Source of the DNA: Pseudoxanthomonas koreensis_A
Lineage (GTDB): Bacteria > Pseudomonadota > Gammaproteobacteria > Xanthomonadales > Xanthomonadaceae
Direction of reading: 5' to 3'
NCBI RefSeq assembly: GCF_041890415.1
Contig: NZ_CP169056.1
Span: 2,232,001-2,296,000, forward strand
Length of the DNA stretch: 64,000 nt
Under the pieces are notes generated by a model that saw nothing but the letters and a program-made list of their open reading frames with translations, did no database searches and had not been told where the DNA came from. Shown here one piece after another: positions 36,633-45,901 of the stretch. Position 1 is the stretch's first letter. Each line of letters opens with the position of its first letter. Position numbers and translations under genes: made by a program.

Positions 36633-37455
36633 GACCGCCATCAGTTTCGAGTTCTACCCGCCCAAGACCGACGAGCAGCGCGCGCAGCTGGACCGCGCGG
36701 CCGGGAAGCTGTCGGCGCACGCGCCCGAGTACGTCTCCTGCACCTTCGGCGCCGGTGGCTCGACCCTGAGCTACACCTCCGAGACCGTGCGCCACCTGCA
36801 CCAGCAGCACGGCTTCGAAGCAGCCCCGCACCTGTCGTGCGTGGGCGGCAGCCGCGAGGAGATCCGCGAACTGCTGCGCCTGTACCGCGCCATCGGCTGC
36901 CGCCGGATCGTGGCCCTGCGCGGCGACCTGCCCTCGGGCATGGGCCATCCCGGCGACCTGCGCTACGCCGTCGAACTGGTCGAGCTGATCCGGGCCGAGC
37001 ACGGCGACCACTTCCGCATCGAGGTGGCTGCCTACCCGGAAACCCACCCCCAGGCCACCGACGCGCTGGCCGACCTGCGCCATTTCCAGGCCAAGGTGGC
37101 GGCCGGCGCCGACGCCGCCATCACCCAGTACTTCTACAACGCCGACGCCTACTTCCGCTTCGTCGATGACGCCCGCGCGCTCGGGGTGGACGTGCCGATC
37201 ATCCCGGGGATCATGCCGATCTCCAACTACGCGCAGCTGAGCCGTTTTTCCGAAGCCTGCGGCGCGGAAATCCCGCGCTGGATGGACCGGCGCCTGCAGG
37301 CCCTGGGCGAGGACGTGGCGGCGGTACGCGAGTTCGGTGCCGACGTGGTCGCCGCACTGTGCCGGCGCCTGCTGGACGGTGGCGCACCGGCGTTGCACTT
37401 CTACACGCTCAACCTGGCCAGGCCGACCGAAGCGGTGCTGCAGCGCCTGGGCTGA
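36631..37455 (+). CDS. metF: Methylenetetrahydrofolate reductase
   Basis: MetF reduces 5,10-methylene-THF to 5-methyl-THF with FAD, supplying the methyl group for methionine. The 274-residue TIM barrel shows SFEFYPPK, TFGAGGST, PHLSCVGGSREEI, ALRGDLP, AAYPETHP, GADAAITQYFYNADAY and PGIMPISNYAQL, all family signatures. With ahcY and metK it makes up most of the SAM cycle locally; no methionine synthase gene is present here. Its start codon sits within an ATCGCGAT palindrome. Confidence 0.97.
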   Translation: MTAISFEFYPPKTDEQRAQLDRAAGKLSAHAPEYVSCTFGAGGSTLSYTSETVRHLHQQHGFEAAPHLSCVGGSREEIRELLRLYRAIGCRRIVALRGDLPSGMGHPGDLRYAVELVELIRAEHGDHFRIEVAAYPETHPQATDALADLRHFQAKVAAGADAAITQYFYNADAYFRFVDDARALGVDVPIIPGIMPISNYAQLSRFSEACGAEIPRWMDRRLQALGEDVAAVREFGADVVAALCRRLLDGGAPALHFYTLNLARPTEAVLQRLG

Positions 37456-37509
37456 ACGGCGCCCGTGCCGATGCTTCTCCACCGGCCACGCTGCCGCTAG
37501 GCTGCGGCC

Positions 37510-38265
37510 ATGCATTGCCGCCCATCATTGCTGCTGATCACCGCGCTGGCCGCCCTGGCCTGGGCGGCACCGGTGCCGGTGCCGGCCGCCACTCCGGTAC
37601 AGCGCTGCGTCACCAGCGACGGCCGCACGGTGTACACCGACCGGCACTGTGCGGACCTGGGCGCGGTGAGCCGGATCCCCCCGGCACGCACAGGCGGCAG
37701 CCGGCGTGACGTGCACCTGCACCGCATCGGCTGCGCGCGCACGTTGCCCGCACTGACCGGCGAAGTGGCCGCGGCGGTACGCGCGCGCGACGTGAACCGG
37801 CTGGCCAGCATCTACCACTGGGCCGGCGTGTCCAACGCGTCGGCGCGGCGCATCCTCGACCGGCTCGAGGCGGTGGCGGCGCGGCCGCTGGTGGATATCG
37901 TGCCGGTCATGGCCTACGAATCAGCCGACACCGCCGAGGCCGTGCGCGCCCTCCCTGCCCTTCCCGCTCCGCCGCCGGCGCAGGATGCAGTGGAGCCGGC
38001 AGCCTCACCTGGCCGCGCGGACTGGCGCACCCAATGGATTCCCTCCGCCGCCGCGCCGACTGCGAATAATGTGGATGCGGGCGCGGCCGTGGGCGCGGCG
38101 CCGGCAGCCTCGCCCGCGCCGGATGCCATCCCTGTCCCGGCCCCGCGCCGGCAGCCGCGGCCGGTCGCCCTGCGGGTCGAGCAGACCCTGGCCGGCAGCG
38201 CGACCCCGTCGCGCACCGTGTTCGGCCTGCGGCGCAACTTCGGATGCCTGTGGATCTCGCTGTGA
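37510..38265 (+). CDS. Secreted DUF4124-like protein
   Basis: A 251-residue exported protein. The signal peptide is clear (hydrophobic 8-20, cleavage after a VPAAT-type site). Next comes a DUF4124-like motif, CVTSDGRTVYTDRHCADLGAV, with two cysteines that could form a disulfide. A middle helical part and a long Pro/Ala-rich linker follow, then a short C-terminal piece with FGLRRNFGCLWISL. The function is unknown; DUF4124 proteins are common periplasmic proteins. It starts 54 bases after metF on the same strand, so co-transcription is possible. Confidence 0.8.
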   Translation: MHCRPSLLLITALAALAWAAPVPVPAATPVQRCVTSDGRTVYTDRHCADLGAVSRIPPARTGGSRRDVHLHRIGCARTLPALTGEVAAAVRARDVNRLASIYHWAGVSNASARRILDRLEAVAARPLVDIVPVMAYESADTAEAVRALPALPAPPPAQDAVEPAASPGRADWRTQWIPSAAAPTANNVDAGAAVGAAPAASPAPDAIPVPAPRRQPRPVALRVEQTLAGSATPSRTVFGLRRNFGCLWISL

Positions 38266-38317
38266 CCGCACGTGCACGCCATGGGCGGGGGCATGCCTGC
38301 AGGCGCGACCGCGATGG

Positions 38318-39448
38318 CTAACGCCAGAGCTTGCGCACCGGCGCCATCGGGAAGCGGTACTCGCTGGGCGGCAAGGTGGCGATGATCGCGTAGAGCGGAT
38401 CCTGCGGGTCGCGCGCCACCGGCACTGCCCGCGGCATGCCTTCCATTCCCACCACCGACCGGATCTCCGGCAGGCTGGCGTTGTCGGTGCGGCCAACCAC
38501 CACCGCGACCTCGCCGCAGGACAAGCGCACGAAACTGCCGGGCGGGTAGATTCCCACTGCCTTGATCAGCCCCGCGGCCAGCTCCGGGTCCACCTGGCGC
38601 CCGCGCTCGAGGAAGATTTCGCGCATGGCCTCGCGTGCCTGGATCGCGCCGCGGTAGGCGCGCGGGCGGATCATGGCCGAGTAGATGTCGGCGATCGCCA
38701 GCACCCGCGCCGCCTGGCTGATGTCCGGCTCGCGCAGGCCACGTGGATAGCCGCTGCCATCGACGCGTTCGTGGTGGCTGAGCACGCTGTCCAGCCACAC
38801 CTCGTCGTCCACGCCGGCCCGGCGCAGCAGGTCCACGCCCAGTTGCGGGTGGGCATGCAACTGGGCCTGCTGCTCGCCGGTCAACCCGGACGCCTGCATG
38901 GACAGCGCTGCGTGCAGGGCGTGCATGCCCAGGTCGTAGCTGAGCGTGGCGGCGCGGATGGCGCGGCGCATGGCCGGATCCAGGCCCAGGCGGTCGGTCA
39001 TCAGTTCGGCCAGCACGCACACGTGCAGCATGCGGCTGGAGGCGCTGTCAGTAGCCGCGCCGATCTGCAGGGCCGCAAGCATCGCGTCCTGGTCGGCCTC
39101 GAAACAGGCGAGCACGCGCCCGGCCAGGTCATGGATGGCGGCGCCGGCATCGGGCGCACGGCCGCCGACCACCGCGTCGTGCAGCAGGCCCAGTTCACCG
39201 GAAAAGGCCTCGACCTTCTCGAACACGGTCGGCGGCGGTGGCGGTGCCTCACGCTCGGCACGCCGCGCACCGGAGGCGGCCTCGCCGCCGCCATCGCGCC
39301 AGCCACGCTCGAGCACGCGCTCCCAGACCGATTCGCTGGCGATCAGCACACCCTTGGACAACAGCTTGTTGCCATGCAGATCGAAGATGTCATACGGCGC
39401 CTCGCGGCCCACCTGGATCTCCGATCTGTGCAGTGGCACCAGATCCAT
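38318..39448 (-). CDS. HD-GYP-like protein with a degenerate HD motif
   Basis: A 376-residue protein shaped like a c-di-GMP phosphodiesterase of the HD-GYP group. An N-terminal domain of about 60 residues and a proline-rich linker precede the HD-GYP region. HHERVDGSGYPRGL (from residue 225) is intact. The central HD(I/L)GK motif, however, reads YDLGM (from about 171): the metal-binding His is Tyr and the Lys is Met. Activity is therefore doubtful, and a binding or scaffold role is possible. I chose ATG 39448; a GTG four codons earlier extends the frame. Confidence 0.88.
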   Translation of the reverse strand: MDLVPLHRSEIQVGREAPYDIFDLHGNKLLSKGVLIASESVWERVLERGWRDGGGEAASGARRAEREAPPPPPTVFEKVEAFSGELGLLHDAVVGGRAPDAGAAIHDLAGRVLACFEADQDAMLAALQIGAATDSASSRMLHVCVLAELMTDRLGLDPAMRRAIRAATLSYDLGMHALHAALSMQASGLTGEQQAQLHAHPQLGVDLLRRAGVDDEVWLDSVLSHHERVDGSGYPRGLREPDISQAARVLAIADIYSAMIRPRAYRGAIQAREAMREIFLERGRQVDPELAAGLIKAVGIYPPGSFVRLSCGEVAVVVGRTDNASLPEIRSVVGMEGMPRAVPVARDPQDPLYAIIATLPPSEYRFPMAPVRKLWR

Positions 39449-39590
39449 ACCCCCCCCCACGACAGGGACTGCCTCACATCCCTATCGGGCTTAGGCCGGG
39501 GAACTTGAGCCGCCACGCGCCGCCGCGGCGTCCAGCGCAGGCGCCCCGCGCTTGCGGCAGAATAGCCTCTTCCCCCTACGGAGCAGGTCG

Positions 39591-40502
39591 ATGCAGTTCC
39601 CCGAGAAGATCTGGCACAACGGCACGATCAAGCCATGGGCCGAAGCCACCACCCACGTGATGGCGCATGCGATCCATTACGGCTCGTCGGTGTTCGAAGG
39701 CATCCGCGCCTACGACACGCCCAAGGGAACCGCGATCTTCCGGATGACCGAGCACAACAAGCGCCTGTTCAACTCGGCCAAGATCTACGACATCGCCATT
39801 CCGTACACGCTGGACCAGCTCAACGCCGCCTGCCGCGACATCGTCAAGGCCAATGGCCTGCGCAGCGCCTACCTGCGCCCGGTGGCGTTCCGCGGCGTGG
39901 GCAGCGTGGGCATCGCCGCCGAAACCCCCATCGACGTGGCCGTGGCGGCGCTGGATTTCGGCCGTTACCTGGGCGCGGAGGCGCTGGAACAGGGCATCGA
40001 CGCCTGCGTGTCGAGCTGGCAGCGGTTCGCGCCCAACACCGTGCCGGCCGGGGCCAAGGCCGGCGGCAACTACCTGTCGGGCCAGCTCATCACCCGCGAG
40101 GCGCGACGCCACGGCTACGGCGAGGGCATCGCCCTGGCATCCTCGGGCCTGCTCAGCGAGGGCGCGGGCGAGAACCTGTTCCTGGTGTTCGACGGGGTGC
40201 TGCACACCACCCCGGCCAGCGCCTCCATCCTGACCGGCATCACCCGTGATTCGATCATCAAGCTGGCCCGCGATACCGGGATCGAGGTGGTCGAACGCGA
40301 CATCCCGCGCGAGTACCTGTACCTGTGCGACGAACTGTTCATGTGCGGCACCGCCGCCGAGATCACCCCGCTGCGCTCGGTGGACGGCAAGCCGGTGGGC
40401 GACGGCAAGCCGGGCGAGGTGACCCGCCGGCTGCAGAAGCTGTTCTTCGGGCTGTTCGACGGCACCACGCCGGACACGCGCGGCTGGCTGGAATACGTCT
40501 GA
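39591..40502 (+). CDS. ilvE: Branched-chain amino acid aminotransferase
   Basis: IlvE is the PLP-dependent enzyme for the last step of valine, leucine and isoleucine synthesis. The 303-residue chain is near-collinear with E. coli IlvE: HYGSSVFEGIRAY, APNTVPAGAKAGGNYLSG with the PLP lysine K156, LSEGAGENLF, ILTGITRDSIIKLA and MCGTAAEITP. GGAGCAGG sits just before ATG 39591, fixing the start. It is divergent from the HD-GYP gene and converges on the two-component operon. Confidence 0.97.
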   Translation: MQFPEKIWHNGTIKPWAEATTHVMAHAIHYGSSVFEGIRAYDTPKGTAIFRMTEHNKRLFNSAKIYDIAIPYTLDQLNAACRDIVKANGLRSAYLRPVAFRGVGSVGIAAETPIDVAVAALDFGRYLGAEALEQGIDACVSSWQRFAPNTVPAGAKAGGNYLSGQLITREARRHGYGEGIALASSGLLSEGAGENLFLVFDGVLHTTPASASILTGITRDSIIKLARDTGIEVVERDIPREYLYLCDELFMCGTAAEITPLRSVDGKPVGDGKPGEVTRRLQKLFFGLFDGTTPDTRGWLEYV

Positions 40503-40557
40503 TCGATCCGACGCCGGGCCTCGCCCCGGGCGCTGCACCCCGGTCAGGCGGGCCCGG

Positions 40558-41925
40558 TCAGCCTGGCCCGTTGCCAGCTTGCGCAGCCATGCTGTCGCCG
40601 AAGGCCAGGGTGGCCAGCACGCCGTCGCGGCCATCCTCGCGCGGGCGCACGCTGACTTCCCAGCCGTAGAGGTCGCACAGGCGGCTGACGATGGACAGGC
40701 CGATGCCCGCGCCCTGCGAGTGCCCGGCATGGGTGCCGCGGTAGCCGCGCTGGAACAGGCCGGCGGCGTCCTCCTCGCTCAAGCCGGGGCCGCTGTCGAT
40801 CACCTGCACCGCGTCGGGCTGCAGCCGCACCAGCACCTCGCCGGCCGGGGTGTACTTGACCGCGTTGCCGACCAGGTTGCCCAGCGCCACCGACAGCGCC
40901 GCCTCCGGCGCATCCAGGATCACCCCGGGCTCGCCTTCCAGGCGCAGCACCAACGATTTGCCGCCAAGCTGGGCGCGATGCGACTCCAGCAGTTGCTCGG
41001 CCACCTTGGCCACGTCGCTGCTGCCCTGGCCGCGCTCGTTGCGCGACAGCAGCAGCAGCGAGCCGATCAGGTCGCTGCACTGCTGCTCGGCGCGCTCGAT
41101 GCGCTGCAGCCGCGCACGGGTGCGCTCGTCCAGGCCCGGGCGTGACAGCAGCAGCTCCACCGCGCCCTTGATCACCGCCAGCGGGGTGCGCAGCTCGTGG
41201 CTGACGTCGGCATTGAACTCGCGGTCGCGCTGGACCACCTCGGTCAGGCGGGTGGCGTAGTCGTCCAGCGCCTCGGCCAGCTGGCCGACCTCGTCGTCGG
41301 GGAAGTGCATGGCCAGGCCTTTGGGCTGGCTGCTGCCGCGATAGGCGCGCAGGCGCCCGGCCAGTTCGGTCACCGGGCGCATCACCCGCGAGGCCGACCA
41401 CCAGCCGATCAGCAGCGACAGCGCGCTGAACAGCAGGATCGAGGCGATCAGCGCGCGCTTGAGCTGGGCTTCGCCGCGGGTGGCCCGGCTCATGTCGTAG
41501 GCCAGGAAAAACCACGCCTCCGGCGTCTTGCGTACCGCCAGCCGGTAGGGGAACGACTCGCCGTCCGGGCCGATGTCGGTGACCGTGTGGTTGCCGTTGG
41601 GCAGGCGTGCCCACTCCGGGTATTCCTGGCGCACGCGGTCGAAGCGGTCGGCCGGGTACACCCAGGCCCGCATCTGCTGCACCGGCAGCTCCGGGTTGCG
41701 CGACGGCTCCATGGCATACAGCCGCGCGAACTCGTCGATGTTCTTGTTCATCACGTCCTCGACCAGCTGGCTCTCCACCCGCTGGCGGGAGTAGTCGGTG
41801 AGGAATGCGAACAGCGCGGTCAGTCCCGTGCCCAGCAGCAGGAACGAGAGGATGATGCGGGTGCGCAGCCGGCGGCGGAAGCGCCGCGAACGGCGTGGCA
41901 GCGCAGCGCCGTCAGTTGCCGCCAT
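40558..41925 (-). CDS. Sensor histidine kinase (ColS/VgrS-like)
   Basis: A 455-residue inner-membrane sensor kinase. Helices at about 23-42 and 158-177 bracket a periplasmic domain of about 115 residues rich in acidic residues. A HAMP region, the phospho-acceptor VSHELRTPL (H243), an N box (GNLVGNAVKY) and G boxes (DSGPGL, GAGIGLSIV) follow. It overlaps its response regulator gene by 14 bases. The sequence and small sensor domain recall the Xanthomonas ColS/VgrS sensor, which responds to iron/metals; this is from memory and should be treated as likely, not proven. Confidence 0.92.
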   Translation of the reverse strand: MAATDGAALPRRSRRFRRRLRTRIILSFLLLGTGLTALFAFLTDYSRQRVESQLVEDVMNKNIDEFARLYAMEPSRNPELPVQQMRAWVYPADRFDRVRQEYPEWARLPNGNHTVTDIGPDGESFPYRLAVRKTPEAWFFLAYDMSRATRGEAQLKRALIASILLFSALSLLIGWWSASRVMRPVTELAGRLRAYRGSSQPKGLAMHFPDDEVGQLAEALDDYATRLTEVVQRDREFNADVSHELRTPLAVIKGAVELLLSRPGLDERTRARLQRIERAEQQCSDLIGSLLLLSRNERGQGSSDVAKVAEQLLESHRAQLGGKSLVLRLEGEPGVILDAPEAALSVALGNLVGNAVKYTPAGEVLVRLQPDAVQVIDSGPGLSEEDAAGLFQRGYRGTHAGHSQGAGIGLSIVSRLCDLYGWEVSVRPREDGRDGVLATLAFGDSMAAQAGNGPG

Positions 41926-42595
41926 CGGGAGCGGCGATGCGGTAGCCGATGCCGTGACGGGTCTGGATGTAGGGCACCGGGAACGGCTTGTCGACCACCG
42001 CGCGCAGGCCGTGGATGTGCACCCGCAGCGAGTCCGAATCCGGCAGCTCCTCGCCCCACACCCGGGTCTCCAGTTCCTGGCGGGTGACCACCGCCGGGGA
42101 CGCTTCCATCAGCGACTGCAGGATCTTCAGCGCGGTGGGATTGAGCTGCAGCAGCTTGCCCTCGCGCCGCACCTCCAGGGTGTCCAGGTTGTACTCCAGG
42201 TCGCCGGTGTTGAGCACCCGGGTCTGCACGCCCTTGCCGCGCCGGGCCAGCGCGTTCAGGCGCACCTCGACCTCCTGCAGGGCGAACGGCTTGATCAGGT
42301 AGTCGTCGGCGCCGGAATCGAACCCGGCCAGCTTGTTCTCCAGGCTGTCGCGCGCGGTGAGCATCAGCACCGGGGTCTGCTTGCGCGCCTCGTTGCGCAG
42401 CTTGCGGCAGACCTCGATGCCGTCCATGCCCGGCAGGTTCAGGTCCAGCACGATGGCGTCGAAGTCGTGGACCACGGCCAGGTGCAGGCCGGTCACGCCG
42501 TCGGCGGCGAAGTCCACGGTATGGCCGCGGTCTTCGAGGTAGTCGCCCAGGTTGGCGGCGATATCGCTGTTGTCTTCGATGACGAGGATGCGCAC
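41912..42595 (-). CDS. OmpR-family response regulator (ColR/VgrR-like)
   Basis: A 227-residue DNA-binding response regulator. The receiver domain has IEDN, the phosphorylation site D51 in VLDLNLPG, TARDS and KPF; the C-terminal winged helix contains ELETRVWGEELPDSDSLRVHIHGLR and THRHG-like RHGIGYRI. I start at GTG 42595 because VRILVIEDN is the normal N-terminus and GGAG lies about 6 bases upstream; the longer frame lacks homology. It is the first gene of the operon with its kinase. Resemblance to ColR/VgrR suggests control of envelope and iron responses. Confidence 0.93.
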   Translation of the reverse strand: MRILVIEDNSDIAANLGDYLEDRGHTVDFAADGVTGLHLAVVHDFDAIVLDLNLPGMDGIEVCRKLRNEARKQTPVLMLTARDSLENKLAGFDSGADDYLIKPFALQEVEVRLNALARRGKGVQTRVLNTGDLEYNLDTLEVRREGKLLQLNPTALKILQSLMEASPAVVTRQELETRVWGEELPDSDSLRVHIHGLRAVVDKPFPVPYIQTRHGIGYRIAAPDGGN

Positions 42596-42769
42596 GTTCT
42601 GCTCCGGCCCTGCGGGCCCTTCGTGTGGTTGGCGCGGGCGCCACGCGGACGCCGCGTCGCGCGAGCGGTCACACCGGGCACGTCGGGCGTGGTTGCAACG
42701 GATGATGCCGGTGTCCGCGTTGCCGAGGCAAACCGGCACGCTGCGCATCCGACCGTCGCAATCCGGGCA

Positions 42770-42802
42770 CAAAAAGGCCCAAGCGGGGTCACCGCCTGGG
42801 CC
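42770..42802 (-). terminator. Terminator downstream of rimK
   Basis: On the minus strand an 11-base-pair stem (one G-T pair) with a five-base loop is followed by TTTTT. It lies about 170 bases after the rimK stop and upstream of the response regulator start. The rest of the 377-base gap (42596-42972) shows no gene; it should carry the two-component promoter. Confidence 0.75.
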
Positions 42803-42972
42803 AAAGTATTGCCCCGATTACCGTATCTCTTGCACATCCGGTGGCGCGAAGGCCGCCGGCTGACGATGGAGCTGCGGTCCGGGGGAGACTAAGCCCGGAT
42901 CGATTAAGCGCGTGTTAAAAACCGGCCCCGGCGGTCGGCCCCGGCACCCGTATTCATTCGCAAGTAATTGAT

Positions 42973-43851
42973 TCACCTGGAAATACCCGAGGTGACGTAC
43001 TCGATAATCGCCCCGGCGACGTCCATCTGGCACACCGATTCGATGCCTTCCAGCCCCGGGGTCGAGTTGACCTCCAGCACCAGCGGGCCGCGCGCGGACC
43101 GGACCAGGTCGACCCCGGCCACCCCCAGCCCCAGCGCCCGTGCCGAGCCCACCGCCACCGCCTGCTCCTGCTCGGTGGCCTGGGCCGCACTGGCATGGCC
43201 GCCGCGGTGCAGGTTGGAACGGAACTCGCCCTCCGGGCCCTGCCGGCGCATGGCCGCCACCACCCGGTCGCCGACCACGAAGCAGCGCAGGTCGGCCCCG
43301 CCGGCCTCGGCCACGAACTCCTGCACCAGGAAGTTGGCATACAGCCCGCGCAATGCCTCCACCGCCGCCCGCGACGCGGCCGGCTTCTCGGTCAGCATCA
43401 CCCCGGCACCCTGGGTGCCCTCGTTGAGCTTGATCACGTGTGGCGGCGGCCCCAGCAGGGAGAGCAGGTCGTCGGTGTCATCCGGGTTGTCGCCAAACAC
43501 CGTGGTGGGCAGGCCGATGCCCTGCGCGGCCAGCAACTGGTGCGCACGCAGCTTGTCGCGCGAGCGCAGGATGGCATCGGAGGGGTTGGGGCAGTACACG
43601 CCCATCAGCTCGAACTGGCGCAGCACCGCGGTGGCATAGCGGGTGACCGAGGTGCCGATGCGCGGGATCACCGCGTGGTATCCGGACACCGGCTTGCCCT
43701 TGTAGCGCATGGCGAACCCGCCCGGGGCGATGCGCAGGTAGCAGCGCAGCGGGTCGAGCACGCGCACCGTGTGCCCGCGCGTGCGTGCCGCCTCGACCAG
43801 GCGCCGCGTGGAATACAGCGAGCCGTTGCGGGAGAGGATCGCCAGCTTCAT
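42973..43851 (-). CDS. rimK: RimK family ATP-grasp glutamate ligase
   Basis: RimK adds glutamate residues to the C-terminus of ribosomal protein S6. The 292-residue product has MKLAILSRNGSLYSTRRL, the PRIGTSVTRYATAVLRQFE region, the ATP-grasp KLNEGTQGAGVML, LRCFVVGDRVVAAMRR, and the metal site VLEVNSTPGLEGIE. Length fits E. coli RimK (300). ATG 43851 gives the standard start; the frame extends four codons further. It shares the minus strand with the downstream two-component genes but is separated from them by a terminator. Confidence 0.94.
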   Translation of the reverse strand: MKLAILSRNGSLYSTRRLVEAARTRGHTVRVLDPLRCYLRIAPGGFAMRYKGKPVSGYHAVIPRIGTSVTRYATAVLRQFELMGVYCPNPSDAILRSRDKLRAHQLLAAQGIGLPTTVFGDNPDDTDDLLSLLGPPPHVIKLNEGTQGAGVMLTEKPAASRAAVEALRGLYANFLVQEFVAEAGGADLRCFVVGDRVVAAMRRQGPEGEFRSNLHRGGHASAAQATEQEQAVAVGSARALGLGVAGVDLVRSARGPLVLEVNSTPGLEGIESVCQMDVAGAIIEYVTSGISR

Positions 43852-43974
43852 CGACGTCGGCATGCGCGGCCGCAGGGCCCGGCTACCGGGCGAAGGAAAC
43901 GAGGTGCGGATATTAGCCGACCGCGCACGCCAGGCGTGGACTTGCCGTGACGAAATGGCGATGCCGCCGTGCGC

Positions 43975-45594
43975 TCACCGCGCCGGCAGGTTCTCGAACA
44001 GCAGCAGCCGCGGGCTGCCCTCGGCGGTGACGTCGCCGGGCATCTCCGGGCGGGTGGCCGGGTTGAACGGAAATCCCATCCGCTCCAGCAGCAGGTCCAT
44101 GCGGAACGCCGCGGCGACCACGTCCAGGCGGCCGTCGCCGTTGGCGTCCACCACCCGCAGCGACACCAGCCCGGCCGGGCGGCTGGCGATGGGGTGGGCG
44201 GTGAAACCCTGATTGCCATCGTTCTCGTACCACACCAGGGTGTGGCGCCCGGGGTCGTTCCAGTAGTTCACCCAGCTGCTGGCCACCACGTCCAGGTCGC
44301 CATCGCCGTCCAGGTCGCCGACCGCGGCGGTGGCGGCGCCGTACAGCCGGCCGATCTCGTGGAAGCGGAACTGCATGCCGCCCAGGTTCTCCAGCCACTG
44401 CACGCCGTGGTACGGCTTGGGTTCGGTCTGCAGGTCGAATGCATCGCCGTTGGTGAACAGCAGGTCGAGGTCGCCATCCTGGTCCAGGTCCACCGGCATC
44501 AGGAACGTCGACCCGTACATGGGATGCGGCGCGCGCACGACCATGTGCTGTTCGAAGCGCCCCTGCCCCAGGTTGCGGAACACCAGCACCATCTCGTGCT
44601 CTTGCGCCACGAGGCTGACCAGGTCCAGGCGCCCGTCGCCATCCAGGTCCACCGCATCCAGGTTGAGGGCGCCGGCCATCGAGGCCAGCGTGTGGCGCAT
44701 GAATTCACCGCCGCCGCGGTTCTCCAGCCACAGGATCTCGCCACGGCTGCCGCCGCCGAACACGGCCACGGCCAGGTCCAGGTCGCCATCGCCATCCAGG
44801 TCCACCGCGCGCACGTCGGTCACCCGGCCCAGGTCCTCCAGGATCGTGCGCCGCTCGAACCCGCCCGATGCCAGGCCGCGCAACATCAGTACCTTGCCCA
44901 CGCGCCGCTCAGAAGGCGGCAGCTCGCCCAGTTCGGCCACCAGGATGTCCAGGCGCCCGTCGCCGTCCAGGTCGATGACCTGGGTATGCACCGGCACCTG
45001 CACCTCGGCCAGTACCGCTTCCTTCCACTGGTCGTCCTCGCGCCACACCCGCAACACCTGGTGCTGGCCGGCGTCGGAGACGATGAGATCGGTCGGTGCG
45101 CCGCTCGGTCCCGGGCCCAGGTGGGTCACCAGCGGCACGTCGGCGCGCGCACCCAGGGTGGTGGCACGGAAGCTGATCGGTGCGACGGACGGCTCCGGGT
45201 ACGGCAGGCGCGGCAGTTCGGCCGGGCTGCTGCCGTAGTAATAGGCGGTGATGTGCGGCAACGCATCGGCCGGGATGAACTCGTGGCCCATGGCCACTTC
45301 CGCCATCTCGGCCATGGTCTTCACCGCGGCCGGCCAGCTGCGCTTGGGTAGGACATCCGGCGGCGGCACCAGGTGGCAGGCACCGCAGTACTGGTCGACC
45401 ATCGCCATGACCTGCTGGAGGGTCCTGCGCTCCGGCGCCGGCGCGTCCTGCGCAAGGCCCGGCGCCGCCGCCAGCAGGGTCAGCCAGGCCAGGCACAGCA
45501 GCACCGGCAGCGACAGTGCAGCGCAGGCGCGCACGAGGGTGCCGCGGGCGCGACGCACGGGCTCCTCGCCTGCCGGCGCCGACCGCCTAGCCAC
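43975..45594 (-). CDS. Exported VCBS/FG-GAP repeat protein with a CxxCH heme site
   Basis: A 539-residue exported protein. A signal peptide (hydrophobic about 28-46) leads to a single c-type heme motif CGACH (70-74) and then a seven-bladed-propeller-like array with at least six calcium-type repeats DLDGDGRLD, DLDGDGDLD and variants. This resembles the cytochrome-like plus FG-GAP repeat proteins found in many bacteria, with unknown redox partner. GTG at 45594 with GGAG upstream is the start; it overlaps the preceding small gene by 8 bases, so it is the third gene of a trpS operon. Confidence 0.88.
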   Translation of the reverse strand: MARRSAPAGEEPVRRARGTLVRACAALSLPVLLCLAWLTLLAAAPGLAQDAPAPERRTLQQVMAMVDQYCGACHLVPPPDVLPKRSWPAAVKTMAEMAEVAMGHEFIPADALPHITAYYYGSSPAELPRLPYPEPSVAPISFRATTLGARADVPLVTHLGPGPSGAPTDLIVSDAGQHQVLRVWREDDQWKEAVLAEVQVPVHTQVIDLDGDGRLDILVAELGELPPSERRVGKVLMLRGLASGGFERRTILEDLGRVTDVRAVDLDGDGDLDLAVAVFGGGSRGEILWLENRGGGEFMRHTLASMAGALNLDAVDLDGDGRLDLVSLVAQEHEMVLVFRNLGQGRFEQHMVVRAPHPMYGSTFLMPVDLDQDGDLDLLFTNGDAFDLQTEPKPYHGVQWLENLGGMQFRFHEIGRLYGAATAAVGDLDGDGDLDVVASSWVNYWNDPGRHTLVWYENDGNQGFTAHPIASRPAGLVSLRVVDANGDGRLDVVAAAFRMDLLLERMGFPFNPATRPEMPGDVTAEGSPRLLLFENLPAR

Positions 45595-45901
45595 GACCGC
45601 TCCAGCGACCGGCCAGCAGGCGCTGGCGCAACAGCAGCGCCACGGTCATCACCGCCAGGAACGCACCGTAGCCGTACAGCACCGCAAGCACCTGGCGCCA
45701 GATCGGGCCACTGCCGGCGTGGGCCATGCCCTCGGCATATCCCCACTGCATGCCGGCCACGCTCAGGACCAGGGCCAGCACCAGCACGACGGCATCGAAC
45801 ACGCGCCGCGCCGGTGGCCGCGGCTGCCGCGGGTAGTACCAGTACAGCACGCTGATCAGGCCGAACCAGGGCAGGAACAGCAGCAGCGACAGCCACGCCA
45901 T
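45587..45901 (-). CDS. Small three-helix membrane protein
   Basis: A 104-residue membrane protein with three hydrophobic helices (about 3-21, 36-53, 72-92) and a YWYYPRQPRPPARR loop. No named family is recognised. Its ATG overlaps the trpS stop by one base (TGATG) and its end overlaps the VCBS gene, so trpS, this gene and the VCBS gene are translationally linked. The tight link hints at a role with the exported VCBS protein. Confidence 0.78.
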   Translation of the reverse strand: MAWLSLLLFLPWFGLISVLYWYYPRQPRPPARRVFDAVVLVLALVLSVAGMQWGYAEGMAHAGSGPIWRQVLAVLYGYGAFLAVMTVALLLRQRLLAGRWSGRG

